Shown: in pieces, positions 44,001 through 51,806 of the stretch
Layout of the letters: every line of letters starts with the position of its first letter
How positions within the stretch are numbered: the stretch's first letter is position 1
Origin: Clostridia bacterium
GTDB taxonomy: Bacteria > Bacillota > Clostridia > Lachnospirales > Lachnospiraceae
Direction of reading: 5' to 3'
Assembly: GCA_910574255.1 (NCBI GenBank)
Contig: CAJTAK010000005.1
Span: forward strand, 85,184-149,183
DNA length: 64,000 nucleotides
Notes under the pieces: model-generated
What the model was told of the DNA's origin: nothing
What the model saw: only the letters and a program-made list of their open reading frames with translations
Databases searched by the model: none
Translations under genes and position numbers: made by a program

Positions 44001-45632
44001 AATGAGGATGAGCCGGAATATCTGTGGTATAAAGGCACTGAAGCAGCTGTAAATGAGGCATATGATAAAAAGTCGGTTACAGGAGTCTCGGGACTGGATC
44101 CTATAACGGATCAATTAAAAGCGGAGGACTTAGAGGCACCCATAGATGCAGGATGGTACATTATTGAAGGGACCTTGCCTTCAACAAAAGAATATATGGG
44201 TTCCAAGCAGCTTAAGATCATAAGAATCGAGCCGAGAAATGTCACTGTATCTGTAAAGGACCAGCATAAAGCTTATGGTGCAGATGATCCGGCTTCCTGG
44301 CGAGCGTTTGATGTGACAAGTGAGACAAATGATCTTTATGTAATTGAAGGCGGTATTTTGCCCAGAGATGAGAAAAAAATAAAGGGTGATATAGCAAGAC
44401 AGGACGATAAAGGTGAAGCATGCGGCAGATATGAGATTAAGATTGAAACATATGATGCTGACAGCACCAAGCCTGCAAGGGATAATTACAGATTCACACA
44501 GCGTTCAGGTTATTTGACCATTGACCAGCGTGAATTGGACTGGGATACAGAAAAGATGTTTATGGTAATCACAGATGACAATACTGTTTCTGTAGTGGGT
44601 GGTTTGAAGACGGAATATCATCTGAACGACGGCGAAGATTTGGAAGCTATTCAGAAAAACCTTGCAGATGATGATGTGCTTGTGGTTTATGATAAACTTG
44701 ATTTGAGTGCGGATCAGACGAAAGTAACCATTGATAAGCCAAGACTTAGCGGCGTTGCCTGTGATAACTATGTGATTCAAAGCAAGAGTATTCCGGTATC
44801 CGTCAGCAATCTGTATAAGGTATCTGTGAAAGCAGGCGGTGTTGATTCTACTACTTTAGAGAAGCTGAAGGATTCAGGATTTGATACTGAAAATCAGATT
44901 ATAAACGAGATGGAGTCACAGCTTATAGGTCAGGGAGTTCCAAAAGGAAATATTGCAGTATATGATATTCTGCTTACAAAAGCAGATGGAAGCCAGTTGA
45001 CTGATGAAGAAATAAGAGATTTCCCGTGGGGAGCATTGACTGTTACGGTGCCATATCCAACAGGAACTTCAAGAAGAACTTCCTTTATGGCGGCTCACAT
45101 GTTTACAGAGGATCTTGCTCTGGATGGTCCTGGCATGAAGCGAGGCAATGTGGAAACACGAAATTGGAGTGAGGTGGCAGCTATGGAAGAAGGTGTTCGC
45201 TTCCAGGTAACCAGCTTATCTCCGATTGCGATAGGATGGTCGGCAACAACCGCAACTAATCCGGGTGACACAAATAATCCCAATAATCCCAATAATCCCA
45301 ATAATCCAAATGACCCGAACGGCGGCACTAATGGTGGTGACGGAAACGGTAATGGAACGAACGGCGGGACTAATAGTGGTGACGGAAATGGTAATGGAAG
45401 CACTAATGGTAATGGAACCACTAACGGTAATGGAACCACTAACGGTAATGGAAGCACTAAAGGTAATGGAACCACTACAACGAAGAATGGCACTACAACC
45501 ACAAAGACAACATCTGCCAAGACGGGTGATACAGCACAGATCGCCTTTTATATGATAGCAACCTTGGTAGCATGTCTGCTGTTGATACTTATCATTGTAC
45601 TGATAAGGCTTCAGTTCCGTAAAAAAGAATAA
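41070..45632 (+). CDS. Large cell-surface protein, MBG-like domains, probable sortase anchor
   Basis: A 1520-residue protein. The ATG at 41070 (AAAAGGAGTG upstream) gives a signal peptide ending SAGISALAADA. Residues about 320-600 are rich in N, G, S and T with repeated 'NNGTI/NEG'-like strands, as in beta-helix adhesins. Residues about 950-1250 carry MBG-type repeats (YDGEPLQMPVKL, VTVSVKDQHKAYGADDP). A low-complexity stalk (45260-45490; NPN then GNGT repeats) leads to SAKTGDTAQIAFYMIATLVACLLLILIIVLIRLQFRKKE: an AKTGD motif, hydrophobic helix and basic tail, a degenerate sortase signal. It probably projects an adhesin domain from the wall; the ligand is unknown. Confidence 0.88.
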   Translation: MSKWGKWLKRSTLMLLGAVVISSSAGISALAADASKPEEPVESTESAGNEADAGNTESSESKTDTTLIITNFASLDQDIRLQELEEGEEPNLPDKLDVTVAIKENKEGEATTTAGAGISNVVMTVGEVTQLPKGNTTISGLTWDMVSTSQTNDRITDTYVPVMPAADEYGNNLVLMNTMTQVPVIQTTRSVVQNDQDNTANDTGSAGSENDIVTYADPPDGKPVLVNYGIYAIGPENGIIWSSISKRIQITTPGKYRITGTLTDIPLDLQSTNELIELMQPGTYEIILTDLNIDISDKGYGTIFSIPSGATVNLSTVATDVNEVNLTNSVGGFDRVIKNEGILNINKDVKMTCTGEFENIGTMSMKGASEIINNGPFTNSGTMTILESSKLGTLDFANDGKIEIGGKWEGNSSNVSTLTAQGRFKNGSGKTVVISEGGLYVNEGTVIKDDKTKDWLIDNSGTIELLNGGSAEARDIINRSGGIISVTGQNSSLKADKDGQVGILTNEGEVSIDDGAKAQVGMLQNKNKLIIGSSSESSGAVTIKRSPKPDDPDNYNLNTGTIVIESGSVLEKEDTANVTLTNDGSLTIKNKNCLGTGNRQINLAGGGEFILAGLSADMLHVPAGYELAYNGEVRTQDVAGNTRTVDSTVEVDDTEDSGDTSDTDVTDSTKGVVTIDKEWPYSLNEDIKFEIKVIAKLTEISLFREGKSEESTGDNWKPGIEDADPVPGNTTHTAIMDEIRDPGDYTLVYTDTKTGETASVGFTMTPWSMTINTDRGDDETAKGIYGADKSAVYENKERITGKVQVAIFNEKAAKGGKTNGTVTLYWNAVDAKNLDDDTIKKIKPLTIELDDRGVGTVPFTIETADQDYILPPQLDESNPASWDNEDWAYNHPYCLTGVYETAGGKVYYSGSPATDSHHVTAGVSKNLEGWYADKKLIIIRRISTINFTSDYYSLPHIYDGEPLQMPVKLKDVMIGNTNEDEPEYLWYKGTEAAVNEAYDKKSVTGVSGLDPITDQLKAEDLEAPIDAGWYIIEGTLPSTKEYMGSKQLKIIRIEPRNVTVSVKDQHKAYGADDPASWRAFDVTSETNDLYVIEGGILPRDEKKIKGDIARQDDKGEACGRYEIKIETYDADSTKPARDNYRFTQRSGYLTIDQRELDWDTEKMFMVITDDNTVSVVGGLKTEYHLNDGEDLEAIQKNLADDDVLVVYDKLDLSADQTKVTIDKPRLSGVACDNYVIQSKSIPVSVSNLYKVSVKAGGVDSTTLEKLKDSGFDTENQIINEMESQLIGQGVPKGNIAVYDILLTKADGSQLTDEEIRDFPWGALTVTVPYPTGTSRRTSFMAAHMFTEDLALDGPGMKRGNVETRNWSEVAAMEEGVRFQVTSLSPIAIGWSATTATNPGDTNNPNNPNNPNNPNDPNGGTNGGDGNGNGTNGGTNSGDGNGNGSTNGNGTTNGNGTTNGNGSTKGNGTTTTKNGTTTTKTTSAKTGDTAQIAFYMIATLVACLLLILIIVLIRLQFRKKE

Positions 45633-45643
45633 TTATTAAAGCA

Positions 45644-45680
45644 ATACCTGCCATAGTGCTTTTGCACTGGCAGGTATTTT
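45644..45680 (+). terminator. Terminator of the surface-protein gene
   Basis: ATACCTGCCA...AGTGC pairs with GCACT...GGCAGGTAT around TTTT and is followed by TTTGC. The remaining 240 bp before the next gene show nothing recognisable. Confidence 0.9.
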
Positions 45681-45923
45681 GCTTATATGTTTTACAAAAT
45701 GCTCATGCACAAAAGAAGGGATTATATGTGGATATAAAACAGTTTCTTTTTGCATATAAGCTTTACACTTTAGGAGCTGATTGCCTGCATTTTAAGAGGC
45801 AGACAAATCATTGAATCCACAGTCCAAAGCTGATATACTATTATCGAATAGGATTATGGATTCAGTTTATATAGGAAAAATTCAGGTAAGAATCTGTATA
45901 GAGAGATGAAAGAGGGCATAGGT

Positions 45924-47618
45924 ATGGCAAGGACTGTGGGTATAGGGATTCAAAACTTTGAAAAAATAAGAGATAATAATCTCTTCTATGTGGATAAAAC
46001 AAAATTTATAAAGGAATGGTGGGAAAATGGGGATGATGTAACTCTGATTACCCGTCCCAGGCGATTTGGAAAAACTTTAACTATGAGTATGACAGAGCAG
46101 TTCTTTTCTGTAAAGTATGCAGGGCGGGAGGAATTGTTTCAGGGGCTTACTATTTGGGAGGATGAAAAGTACAGAGAATTGCAGGGGACTTACCCGGTAA
46201 TAAGCCTTTCTTTTGCCAATGTGAAAGAAAATGGTTATGAAAAGGTTCGCTATAGAATATGCCAGATACTTAGAGATTTATATGTGCAGAATTACTTTCT
46301 TTTGGATGGAGAGTTGTTGACGCTGGGGGAAAAGGACTATTTTAATCGGATATCGGAGACCATGAACGAAGAAGATGCTACCATGGCGATTCATTACCTG
46401 TCTTCTTTTCTGTCCCGGTATTACGATAAAAAAGTGATAATTCTCCTGGATGAATATGATACACCTATGCAGGAGGCCTATGTAAATGGATATTGGGAGG
46501 AACTGGTCTCCTTTACAAGAAGTCTGTTCAATTCGACCTTTAAGACAAACCCCTATCTGGAACGGGCCATTATGACAGGGATAACACGAGTGAGCAGGGA
46601 ATCGATCTTTTCGGATTTGAATAATCTTGAAGTAGTAACGACTACTTCTGATAAGTATGCGGATAGTTTTGGGTTTACGGAGGAAGAAGTATTTGCGGCA
46701 TTGGACGAACTTGGAATGTCAGATAGGAGACAGGAGGTTAAAAACTGGTATGATGGTTTTACTTTTGGAAATCATACAGATATTTATAATCCCTGGTCTG
46801 TTTTAAACTATTTGGATAAAAGGAAATTAGGAGCATACTGGGCCAATTCCAGCTCCAACAGTCTGGTAGGAAAGCTGATTCGAGAGGGAAGTGCAGATAT
46901 TAAGCAGGAATTTGAAGACTTGATTTCCGGTCAGTCGATTATAACACCGATAGATGAGCAGATTGTGTATGGGGAACTGAATGGAAGTGAAGAAGGAATC
47001 TGGAGTTTGCTGTTGGCCAGCGGATATCTGAAGGTACTTCATTATGAAGAGGACCCGGAATCCGTAGATGTGCCTGATTATGAGCTGACCCTTACAAACC
47101 GTGAAGTGAGGCGGATGTTCTGCATCATGGTGCGGGACTGGTTCCGCAAGAGCAGAGGTGAGTACAACAGATTTATTAAGGCTTTGCTGGCAGATGATTT
47201 GAAAGCCATGAATTACTATATGAATAAGGTAGCATTGGCTACTTTCAGCAGCTTTGATGTGGGAAATAAACCCTCCGAAATTACGGAGCCGGAGCGTTTT
47301 TATCATGGCTTTGTATTGGGGCTTCTGGTGGAACTGGCTGACCGCTATACAGTGACCTCAAATCGTGAAAGCGGTTTTGGCCGGTATGATGTGATGCTGG
47401 AGCCGAAGCAGGGGGATGATGGAATTATTCTGGAATTCAAGGTACAGGATCCGGAGGATGAGAAAGAATTATCCGATACGGTAAAGGCAGCTTTGCAGCA
47501 GATAGAAGAGAAGAATTACAAGGCCATACTTATAGATAAAGGAGTTCCCAAAGAGAAGATAAGAAAATATGGTTTTGCCTTTTGCGGAAAAAAGGTTCTG
47601 ATTGGAACAGAGAGTTGA
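45924..47618 (+). CDS. AAA-ATPase-like / PD-(D/E)XK nuclease protein, paralogue 1
   Basis: A 564-residue protein of the AAA-ATPase-like plus DUF1703 (PD-(D/E)XK) family. The N-terminal MARTVGIGIQNFEKIRDNNLFYVDKTKFIKEWW is followed by Walker A RPRRFGKTLT and Walker B VIILLDEYDTPMQEAY. The C-terminal nuclease-like core is GRYDVMLEPKQGDDGIILEFKVQ (D...E-x-K). Such genes are numerous in gut Clostridia and Bacteroidetes; no function is established. The ATG at 45924 is chosen as the common start of all three paralogues. It lies just outside the predicted serine-recombinase element. Confidence 0.85.
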   Translation: MARTVGIGIQNFEKIRDNNLFYVDKTKFIKEWWENGDDVTLITRPRRFGKTLTMSMTEQFFSVKYAGREELFQGLTIWEDEKYRELQGTYPVISLSFANVKENGYEKVRYRICQILRDLYVQNYFLLDGELLTLGEKDYFNRISETMNEEDATMAIHYLSSFLSRYYDKKVIILLDEYDTPMQEAYVNGYWEELVSFTRSLFNSTFKTNPYLERAIMTGITRVSRESIFSDLNNLEVVTTTSDKYADSFGFTEEEVFAALDELGMSDRRQEVKNWYDGFTFGNHTDIYNPWSVLNYLDKRKLGAYWANSSSNSLVGKLIREGSADIKQEFEDLISGQSIITPIDEQIVYGELNGSEEGIWSLLLASGYLKVLHYEEDPESVDVPDYELTLTNREVRRMFCIMVRDWFRKSRGEYNRFIKALLADDLKAMNYYMNKVALATFSSFDVGNKPSEITEPERFYHGFVLGLLVELADRYTVTSNRESGFGRYDVMLEPKQGDDGIILEFKVQDPEDEKELSDTVKAALQQIEEKNYKAILIDKGVPKEKIRKYGFAFCGKKVLIGTES

Positions 47619-47672
47619 AAATATGGAGAATGTATGGCATGGTTATATTGCCGAAGAACAAAATATGTATTC

Positions 47673-47733
47673 CAGGAGGTGCCTTTTGCATCTCCTGATT
47701 TATTATTCCAGAGAATCAAAGCTTTATTCTCTG
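47673..47733. terminator. Two hairpins between convergent gene ends
   Basis: CAGGAG / CTCCTG (47673-47697) and CAGAGAAT / ATTCTCTG (47709-47733) lie between paralogue 1 (plus) and the permease 3' fragment (minus) and probably end both transcripts. T-tracts are poor. Confidence 0.5.
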
Positions 47734-47749
47734 ATACTATGCAGAAATT

Positions 47750-47848
47750 TCAGAACCGTTTGAGACAATGCTTTTCCACCAGATTAATAATCTGGTACAG
47801 GATCATAGCCATAATACAGAGAATGACAATGGACATCAGCACCATGTC
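47750..47848 (-). pseudogene. Detached C-terminus of the NitT/TauT ABC permease
   Basis: Read on the minus strand, from the GAC at 47846-47848 the frame gives D-MVLMSIVILCIMAMILYQ and continues IINLVEKHCLKRF to a stop at 47750. This is the standard last transmembrane helix and tail of NitT/TauT-family permeases, exactly what the truncated permease at 53729-54436 lacks. Joined at the shared GAC, the two parts read GSQIFRLD-MVLMSIV without loss. Confidence 0.85.
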
Positions 47849-47940
47849 TAGCTGGAAGAGATGAGTGGTGCAGCTGATAGAAAGGCGGATGCGAAAAGGT
47901 ACTGGATAGCAGGCGGGAACTGTGATAAGATATGGACATA

Positions 47941-48000
47941 GAGGCATAGAGGCATAGAGGCATAGAGGCATAGAGGCATAGAGGCATAGAGGCATGGAGG
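47941..48000 (+). repeat. 8-bp tandem repeat abutting a ribosome binding site
   Basis: Seven consecutive GAGGCAT(A/G) units end in GGAGG, which is itself the Shine-Dalgarno sequence for the ATG at 48009. Perfect short repeats of this kind vary in copy number by slippage. Confidence 0.95.
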
Positions 48001-48008
48001 TGCAGCAT

Positions 48009-49691
48009 ATGGCGAGAACTGTAGGGATTGGACTGCAAAGCTTTGAGACAATACGGGAGAGACAATGTTTTTATGTTGATAAAACAAAGTTTATAAAAGA
48101 GTGGTGGGAAAACCAGGATGATGTTACCTTAATTACCCGTCCCAGGCGCTTTGGGAAGACATTAACTATGAGTATGACAGAGCAGTTCTTTTCCGTAAAG
48201 TATGCCGGACGAGGAGATCTGTTTGAGGGACTTTCTATCTGGAAGGATGGAAAATACAGAGAGCTGCAGGGAATCTATCCGGTGATTAGCCTGTCTTTTG
48301 CTAATGTTAAGGAAAATGGCTACGAAAAGGTTCGCTATCGAATCTGTCAGATACTTCGGGATTTATATGTGCAGAATTATTTTCTGCTGGATGGAGATTT
48401 GCTGGCCTCCGGGGAAAAGGACTATTTCAACAGGATATCAGAGACCATGAATGAGGAAGACGCCACCATGAGCCTTCACTATTTATCTTCTTTTCTATCC
48501 CGTTATTACAATAAAAAGGTAATTATTCTTCTGGATGAATATGATACTCCTATGCAGGAAGCCTATGTGAATGGATATTGGGAAGAATTGGTATCCTTTA
48601 CCAGAAGTCTGTTTAATTCGACATTTAAGACGAATCCCTATCTGAACAGGGCTATTATGACAGGAATCTCACAGGTGAGTAGAGAATCTATCTTTTCTGA
48701 TTTGAATAATCTGGAGGTGGTGACAACTACTTCGGATAAGTATGCCGATTGTTTTGGATTTACGGAGGAAGAGGTATTTGCCTCATTGGATGAATTTGGA
48801 ATATCAGATAGGAAGCAGGAGGTTAAAAACTGGTATGATGGTTTCACCTTTGGAAGCCATACGGATATTTATAATCCCTGGTCTGTTTTGAATTATTTGG
48901 ATAAAAGAAAAGTAGGAGCATATTGGGCCAATTCCAGCTCCAACAGCCTGGTAGGAAAACTGATTCGAGAGGGAAACAAAGAGGTTAAGCAAAGGCTTGA
49001 GGCCCTGATGCGTGGAGAAACCTTCCGGGTAGAGATTGATGAGCAGATTGTTTATGGGGAATTAAATACAAAAAGAAATTCTGTCTGGAGTCTTCTTCTT
49101 GCAAGCGGTTATCTGAAGGCTCTTCAGGTAGAATATATAGAAGCAACAGGCCGCTGGTACTATACTTTGACCCTGACGAATCGGGAAGTACGGATGATGT
49201 TTGAGAATATGATTCGGGGATGGTTTTCAGAGCAGGATGAAAACTATAACGATTTTATCAAAGCATTATTGTCGGATGATTTGAAAGCGATGAATTATTA
49301 TATGAATAAAGTGGCGCTGGCTATATTCAGTACTTTTGATGCAGGAAACAAGCCCTCAGAGACTGCGGAGCCAGAGCGCTTCTACCATGGTTTTGTATTG
49401 GGGCTTCTGGTGGAATTGGCTGATCGCTATACAGTGACCTCAAATCGTGAAAGCGGTTTTGGCCGTTATGATGTGATGCTGGAGCCAAAGCAGGATGATG
49501 ATGGAATTATTTTGGAATTCAAAGTGCAGGATGCGGATGATGAAAAAGAGTTATCTGATACGGTAAAGGCAGCTTTGCGGCAGATAGATGAGCGAAAGTA
49601 CGAAGCCGCACTTATATCAAAGGGTGTTCCAAAAGAGAAGATACGAAAATATGGGTTTGCTTTTTGTGGGAAAAAGGTTTTGATCGGCTAA
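48009..49691 (+). CDS. AAA-ATPase-like / PD-(D/E)XK nuclease protein, paralogue 2
   Basis: A 560-residue paralogue with MARTVGIGLQSFETIRERQCFYVDKTKF, RPRRFGKTLTMSM (Walker A), VIILLDEYDTPM (Walker B) and the nuclease core YDVMLEPKQDDDGIILEFKVQD. It differs from the others mainly in residues about 330-410 (EVKQRLEALMRGETFRVEIDEQ and an ATGRWYYTLTLTNREV tail). The start codon lies nine bases after the octamer repeat and its GGAGG, so expression may depend on repeat length. It is inside the predicted element. Confidence 0.87.
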   Translation: MARTVGIGLQSFETIRERQCFYVDKTKFIKEWWENQDDVTLITRPRRFGKTLTMSMTEQFFSVKYAGRGDLFEGLSIWKDGKYRELQGIYPVISLSFANVKENGYEKVRYRICQILRDLYVQNYFLLDGDLLASGEKDYFNRISETMNEEDATMSLHYLSSFLSRYYNKKVIILLDEYDTPMQEAYVNGYWEELVSFTRSLFNSTFKTNPYLNRAIMTGISQVSRESIFSDLNNLEVVTTTSDKYADCFGFTEEEVFASLDEFGISDRKQEVKNWYDGFTFGSHTDIYNPWSVLNYLDKRKVGAYWANSSSNSLVGKLIREGNKEVKQRLEALMRGETFRVEIDEQIVYGELNTKRNSVWSLLLASGYLKALQVEYIEATGRWYYTLTLTNREVRMMFENMIRGWFSEQDENYNDFIKALLSDDLKAMNYYMNKVALAIFSTFDAGNKPSETAEPERFYHGFVLGLLVELADRYTVTSNRESGFGRYDVMLEPKQDDDGIILEFKVQDADDEKELSDTVKAALRQIDERKYEAALISKGVPKEKIRKYGFAFCGKKVLIG

Positions 49692-49715
49692 TGGTGATAT
49701 TAATAGGGGTGAAGT

Positions 49716-51401
49716 ATGGCGAGAACTGTAGGGATTGGACTGCAAAGCTTTGAAGTCATAAGAGAAGATGATTGTTTCTATGTAGATAAGACAAAGTTTA
49801 TCAAGGAATGGTGGGAAAATAAAGATAGTGTAACATTGATTGCCCGTCCCAGGCGTTTTGGAAAGACATTGACTATGAGTATGACAGAGCAGTTCTTTTC
49901 CATAAAGTATGTCGGACGAAGAGATTTGTTTCAGGGGCTATCTATCTGGGAGGATGAAAAGTACCGGGAATTACAGGGAACATATCCGGTGATTAATCTT
50001 TCCTTTGCAGGAGTAAAGGAAAAGGATTACAGAGGGGCTAAGCGTTCTATTAACCAGATCATAGAGGATCTGTATAATAAAAATATTTTTTTGCTTGATG
50101 GAGAGCTTTTGACAGAAAATGAGAAAAATTATTTTCAAAGCGTAACCAGTCATATGGAGGACACTACGGCGACATGGGCAATTCATAAGATGTCGGATTT
50201 CCTTTCCCGCTATTACAATAAAAAAGTGATTATTCTTCTGGACGAGTATGATACACCTATGCAGGAGGCCTATGTAAATGGGTATTGGGAAGAGTTGGTA
50301 TCCTTCACTAGAAGTCTGTTTAACACAACTTTTAAGACAAATCCCTACCTGGAACGGGCCATTATGACAGGGATTACAAGAGTGAGCAGGGAATCTATTT
50401 TTTCTGATTTAAATAATCTCAAGGCAGTAACAACGACTTCGGATGAATATGCAGATTGCTTTGGTTTTACAGAAACGGAAGTTTTTGCAGCATTGGACGA
50501 GTATGAAATGTCCGATAAAAAGCTGGAAGTAAAAAGGTGGTATGATGGATTTACTTTTGGGACCCATACAGATATCTATAATCCTTGGTCTATTATAAAT
50601 TATTTAGACACAGGGAAGCTTGGGGCTTACTGGGCGAACTCCAGCTCTAACAGTTTGGTAGGAAAGCTGATTCGGGAGGGAGGCGCAGATATAAAGCAGG
50701 AATTTGAAGATTTGATTTCCGGCCAGTCTATTATAACACCTATCGATGAGCAGATTGCATATGGGGAACTGGATGGAAACGAGGAGGGAATCTGGAGTCT
50801 TTTATTGGCCAGCGGATATCTGAAAGTACTAAATTATGAAGAGGACCCGGAATCCATAGATGCGCCGGACTATGAGCTGGCTCTTACCAACCGCGAAGTA
50901 AGGCGGATGTTCTGCATCATGGTACGGGACTGGTTCCGTAAAAGCAGAAGGGAGTACAATGAATTTATCAAGGCCCTGCTGTCAAATGACTTGAAAGCCA
51001 TGAATTATTATATGAATAAGGTGGCGCTCACTACCTTTAGCAGTTTTGATGTGGGAAATAAACCCTCCGAAATTACAGAGCCGGAGCGCTTCTACCATGG
51101 TTTTGTATTGGGGCTTCTGGTGGAATTGGCTGATCGCTATACAGTGACCTCAAATCGTGAAAGCGGTTTTGGCCGTTATGATGTGATGCTGGAGCCAAAG
51201 CAGGGGGATGATGGAATTATTCTGGAATTCAAAGTGCAGGATCCGGAGGATGAGAAAGAATTATCCGATACGGTAAAAGCGGCATTGCAGCAGATAGAGG
51301 AGAAGAACTATGACGTTGTACTTGTATCAAAAGGAGTCCCAAAAGAAAGGATAAGAAAATATGGATTTGCTTTTTGCGGGAAAAAGGTTTTGATTGGCTG
51401 A
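49716..51401 (+). CDS. AAA-ATPase-like / PD-(D/E)XK nuclease protein, paralogue 3
   Basis: A 561-residue paralogue starting 24 bp after paralogue 2. The first ~40 bases and the last third are near-identical in DNA to paralogue 2, while residues about 330-420 (IKQEFEDLISGQSIITPIDEQ, EEDPESIDAPDYELALTNREVRRMF) follow paralogue 1. Residues about 95-155 (AGVKEKDYRGAKRSINQIIEDLYNKNIF) are unique. This mosaic pattern suggests gene conversion among the copies. Walker A, Walker B and the D...ExK core are intact. Confidence 0.87.
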   Translation: MARTVGIGLQSFEVIREDDCFYVDKTKFIKEWWENKDSVTLIARPRRFGKTLTMSMTEQFFSIKYVGRRDLFQGLSIWEDEKYRELQGTYPVINLSFAGVKEKDYRGAKRSINQIIEDLYNKNIFLLDGELLTENEKNYFQSVTSHMEDTTATWAIHKMSDFLSRYYNKKVIILLDEYDTPMQEAYVNGYWEELVSFTRSLFNTTFKTNPYLERAIMTGITRVSRESIFSDLNNLKAVTTTSDEYADCFGFTETEVFAALDEYEMSDKKLEVKRWYDGFTFGTHTDIYNPWSIINYLDTGKLGAYWANSSSNSLVGKLIREGGADIKQEFEDLISGQSIITPIDEQIAYGELDGNEEGIWSLLLASGYLKVLNYEEDPESIDAPDYELALTNREVRRMFCIMVRDWFRKSRREYNEFIKALLSNDLKAMNYYMNKVALTTFSSFDVGNKPSEITEPERFYHGFVLGLLVELADRYTVTSNRESGFGRYDVMLEPKQGDDGIILEFKVQDPEDEKELSDTVKAALQQIEEKNYDVVLVSKGVPKERIRKYGFAFCGKKVLIG

Positions 51402-51470
51402 TGGTGATATGAAAATGAACTGGCGCCTGAAGAGGCAGATGCAGGGCTTAGTGAGGAAAGGATAACACAA

Positions 51471-51535
51471 AAGGTATGGAGATGAAATAATCTGACGGAA
51501 AATACCGCAGATTAAAACATCCCATACCTTATTTA
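51471..51535 (+). terminator. Terminator after paralogue 3
   Basis: AAGGTATGG pairs with CCATACCTT (inner AATCTG / CAGATT stem) and is followed by ATTTAATTT. Confidence 0.7.
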
Positions 51536-51618
51536 ATTTGGAGAAAAACTAGGGATTTTGGTTCAGATAAACTAACGAATAACAACTTTTAAGGCATACT
51601 CGTCATTTTTGGAAAATT

Positions 51619-51665
51619 TGGCCCATAAAATTTATGAAAACGAATCGGAAAGATTTTATGGGCCA
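51619..51665. repeat. 13-bp inverted repeat upstream of the recombinase operon
   Basis: TGGCCCATAAAAT and ATTTTATGGGCCA are perfect complements with a 21-base loop, about 25 bp before the small ORF. It could be an operator for the recombinase transcript or an end signal. Confidence 0.6.
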
Positions 51666-51687
51666 TATAAGAAAGGAAAATGAAACC

Positions 51688-51801
51688 ATGGCAAATGAAA
51701 AAAATCGGATTTTAAAGCATATTGCGAGAATTCTTGTGGAAGAGAAGCAAATCACATTCCAGGAACAATTTCGTATATTAGAGCTTCTGCGGAGGAAATA
51801 G
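51688..51801 (+). CDS. 37-residue ORF preceding the serine recombinase
   Basis: The short frame reads MANEKNRILKHIARILVEEK, then QITFQEQFRILELLRRK, with GAAAGGAAAA upstream. It ends six bases before the recombinase ATG, and its last codons contain that gene's GGAGGAA site. Small helical ORFs in this position are common before serine recombinases of Firmicutes elements. The function is unknown; translational coupling is likely. Confidence 0.65.
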   Translation: MANEKNRILKHIARILVEEKQITFQEQFRILELLRRK

Positions 51802-51806
51802 CCTAG

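Noticed and set aside
45262..45490. Short direct repeats at the end of the surface-protein gene as a second CRISPR-like array.
   Set aside because: They are low-complexity codons for Asn-Pro and Gly-Asn-Thr repeats in a wall-spanning stalk.
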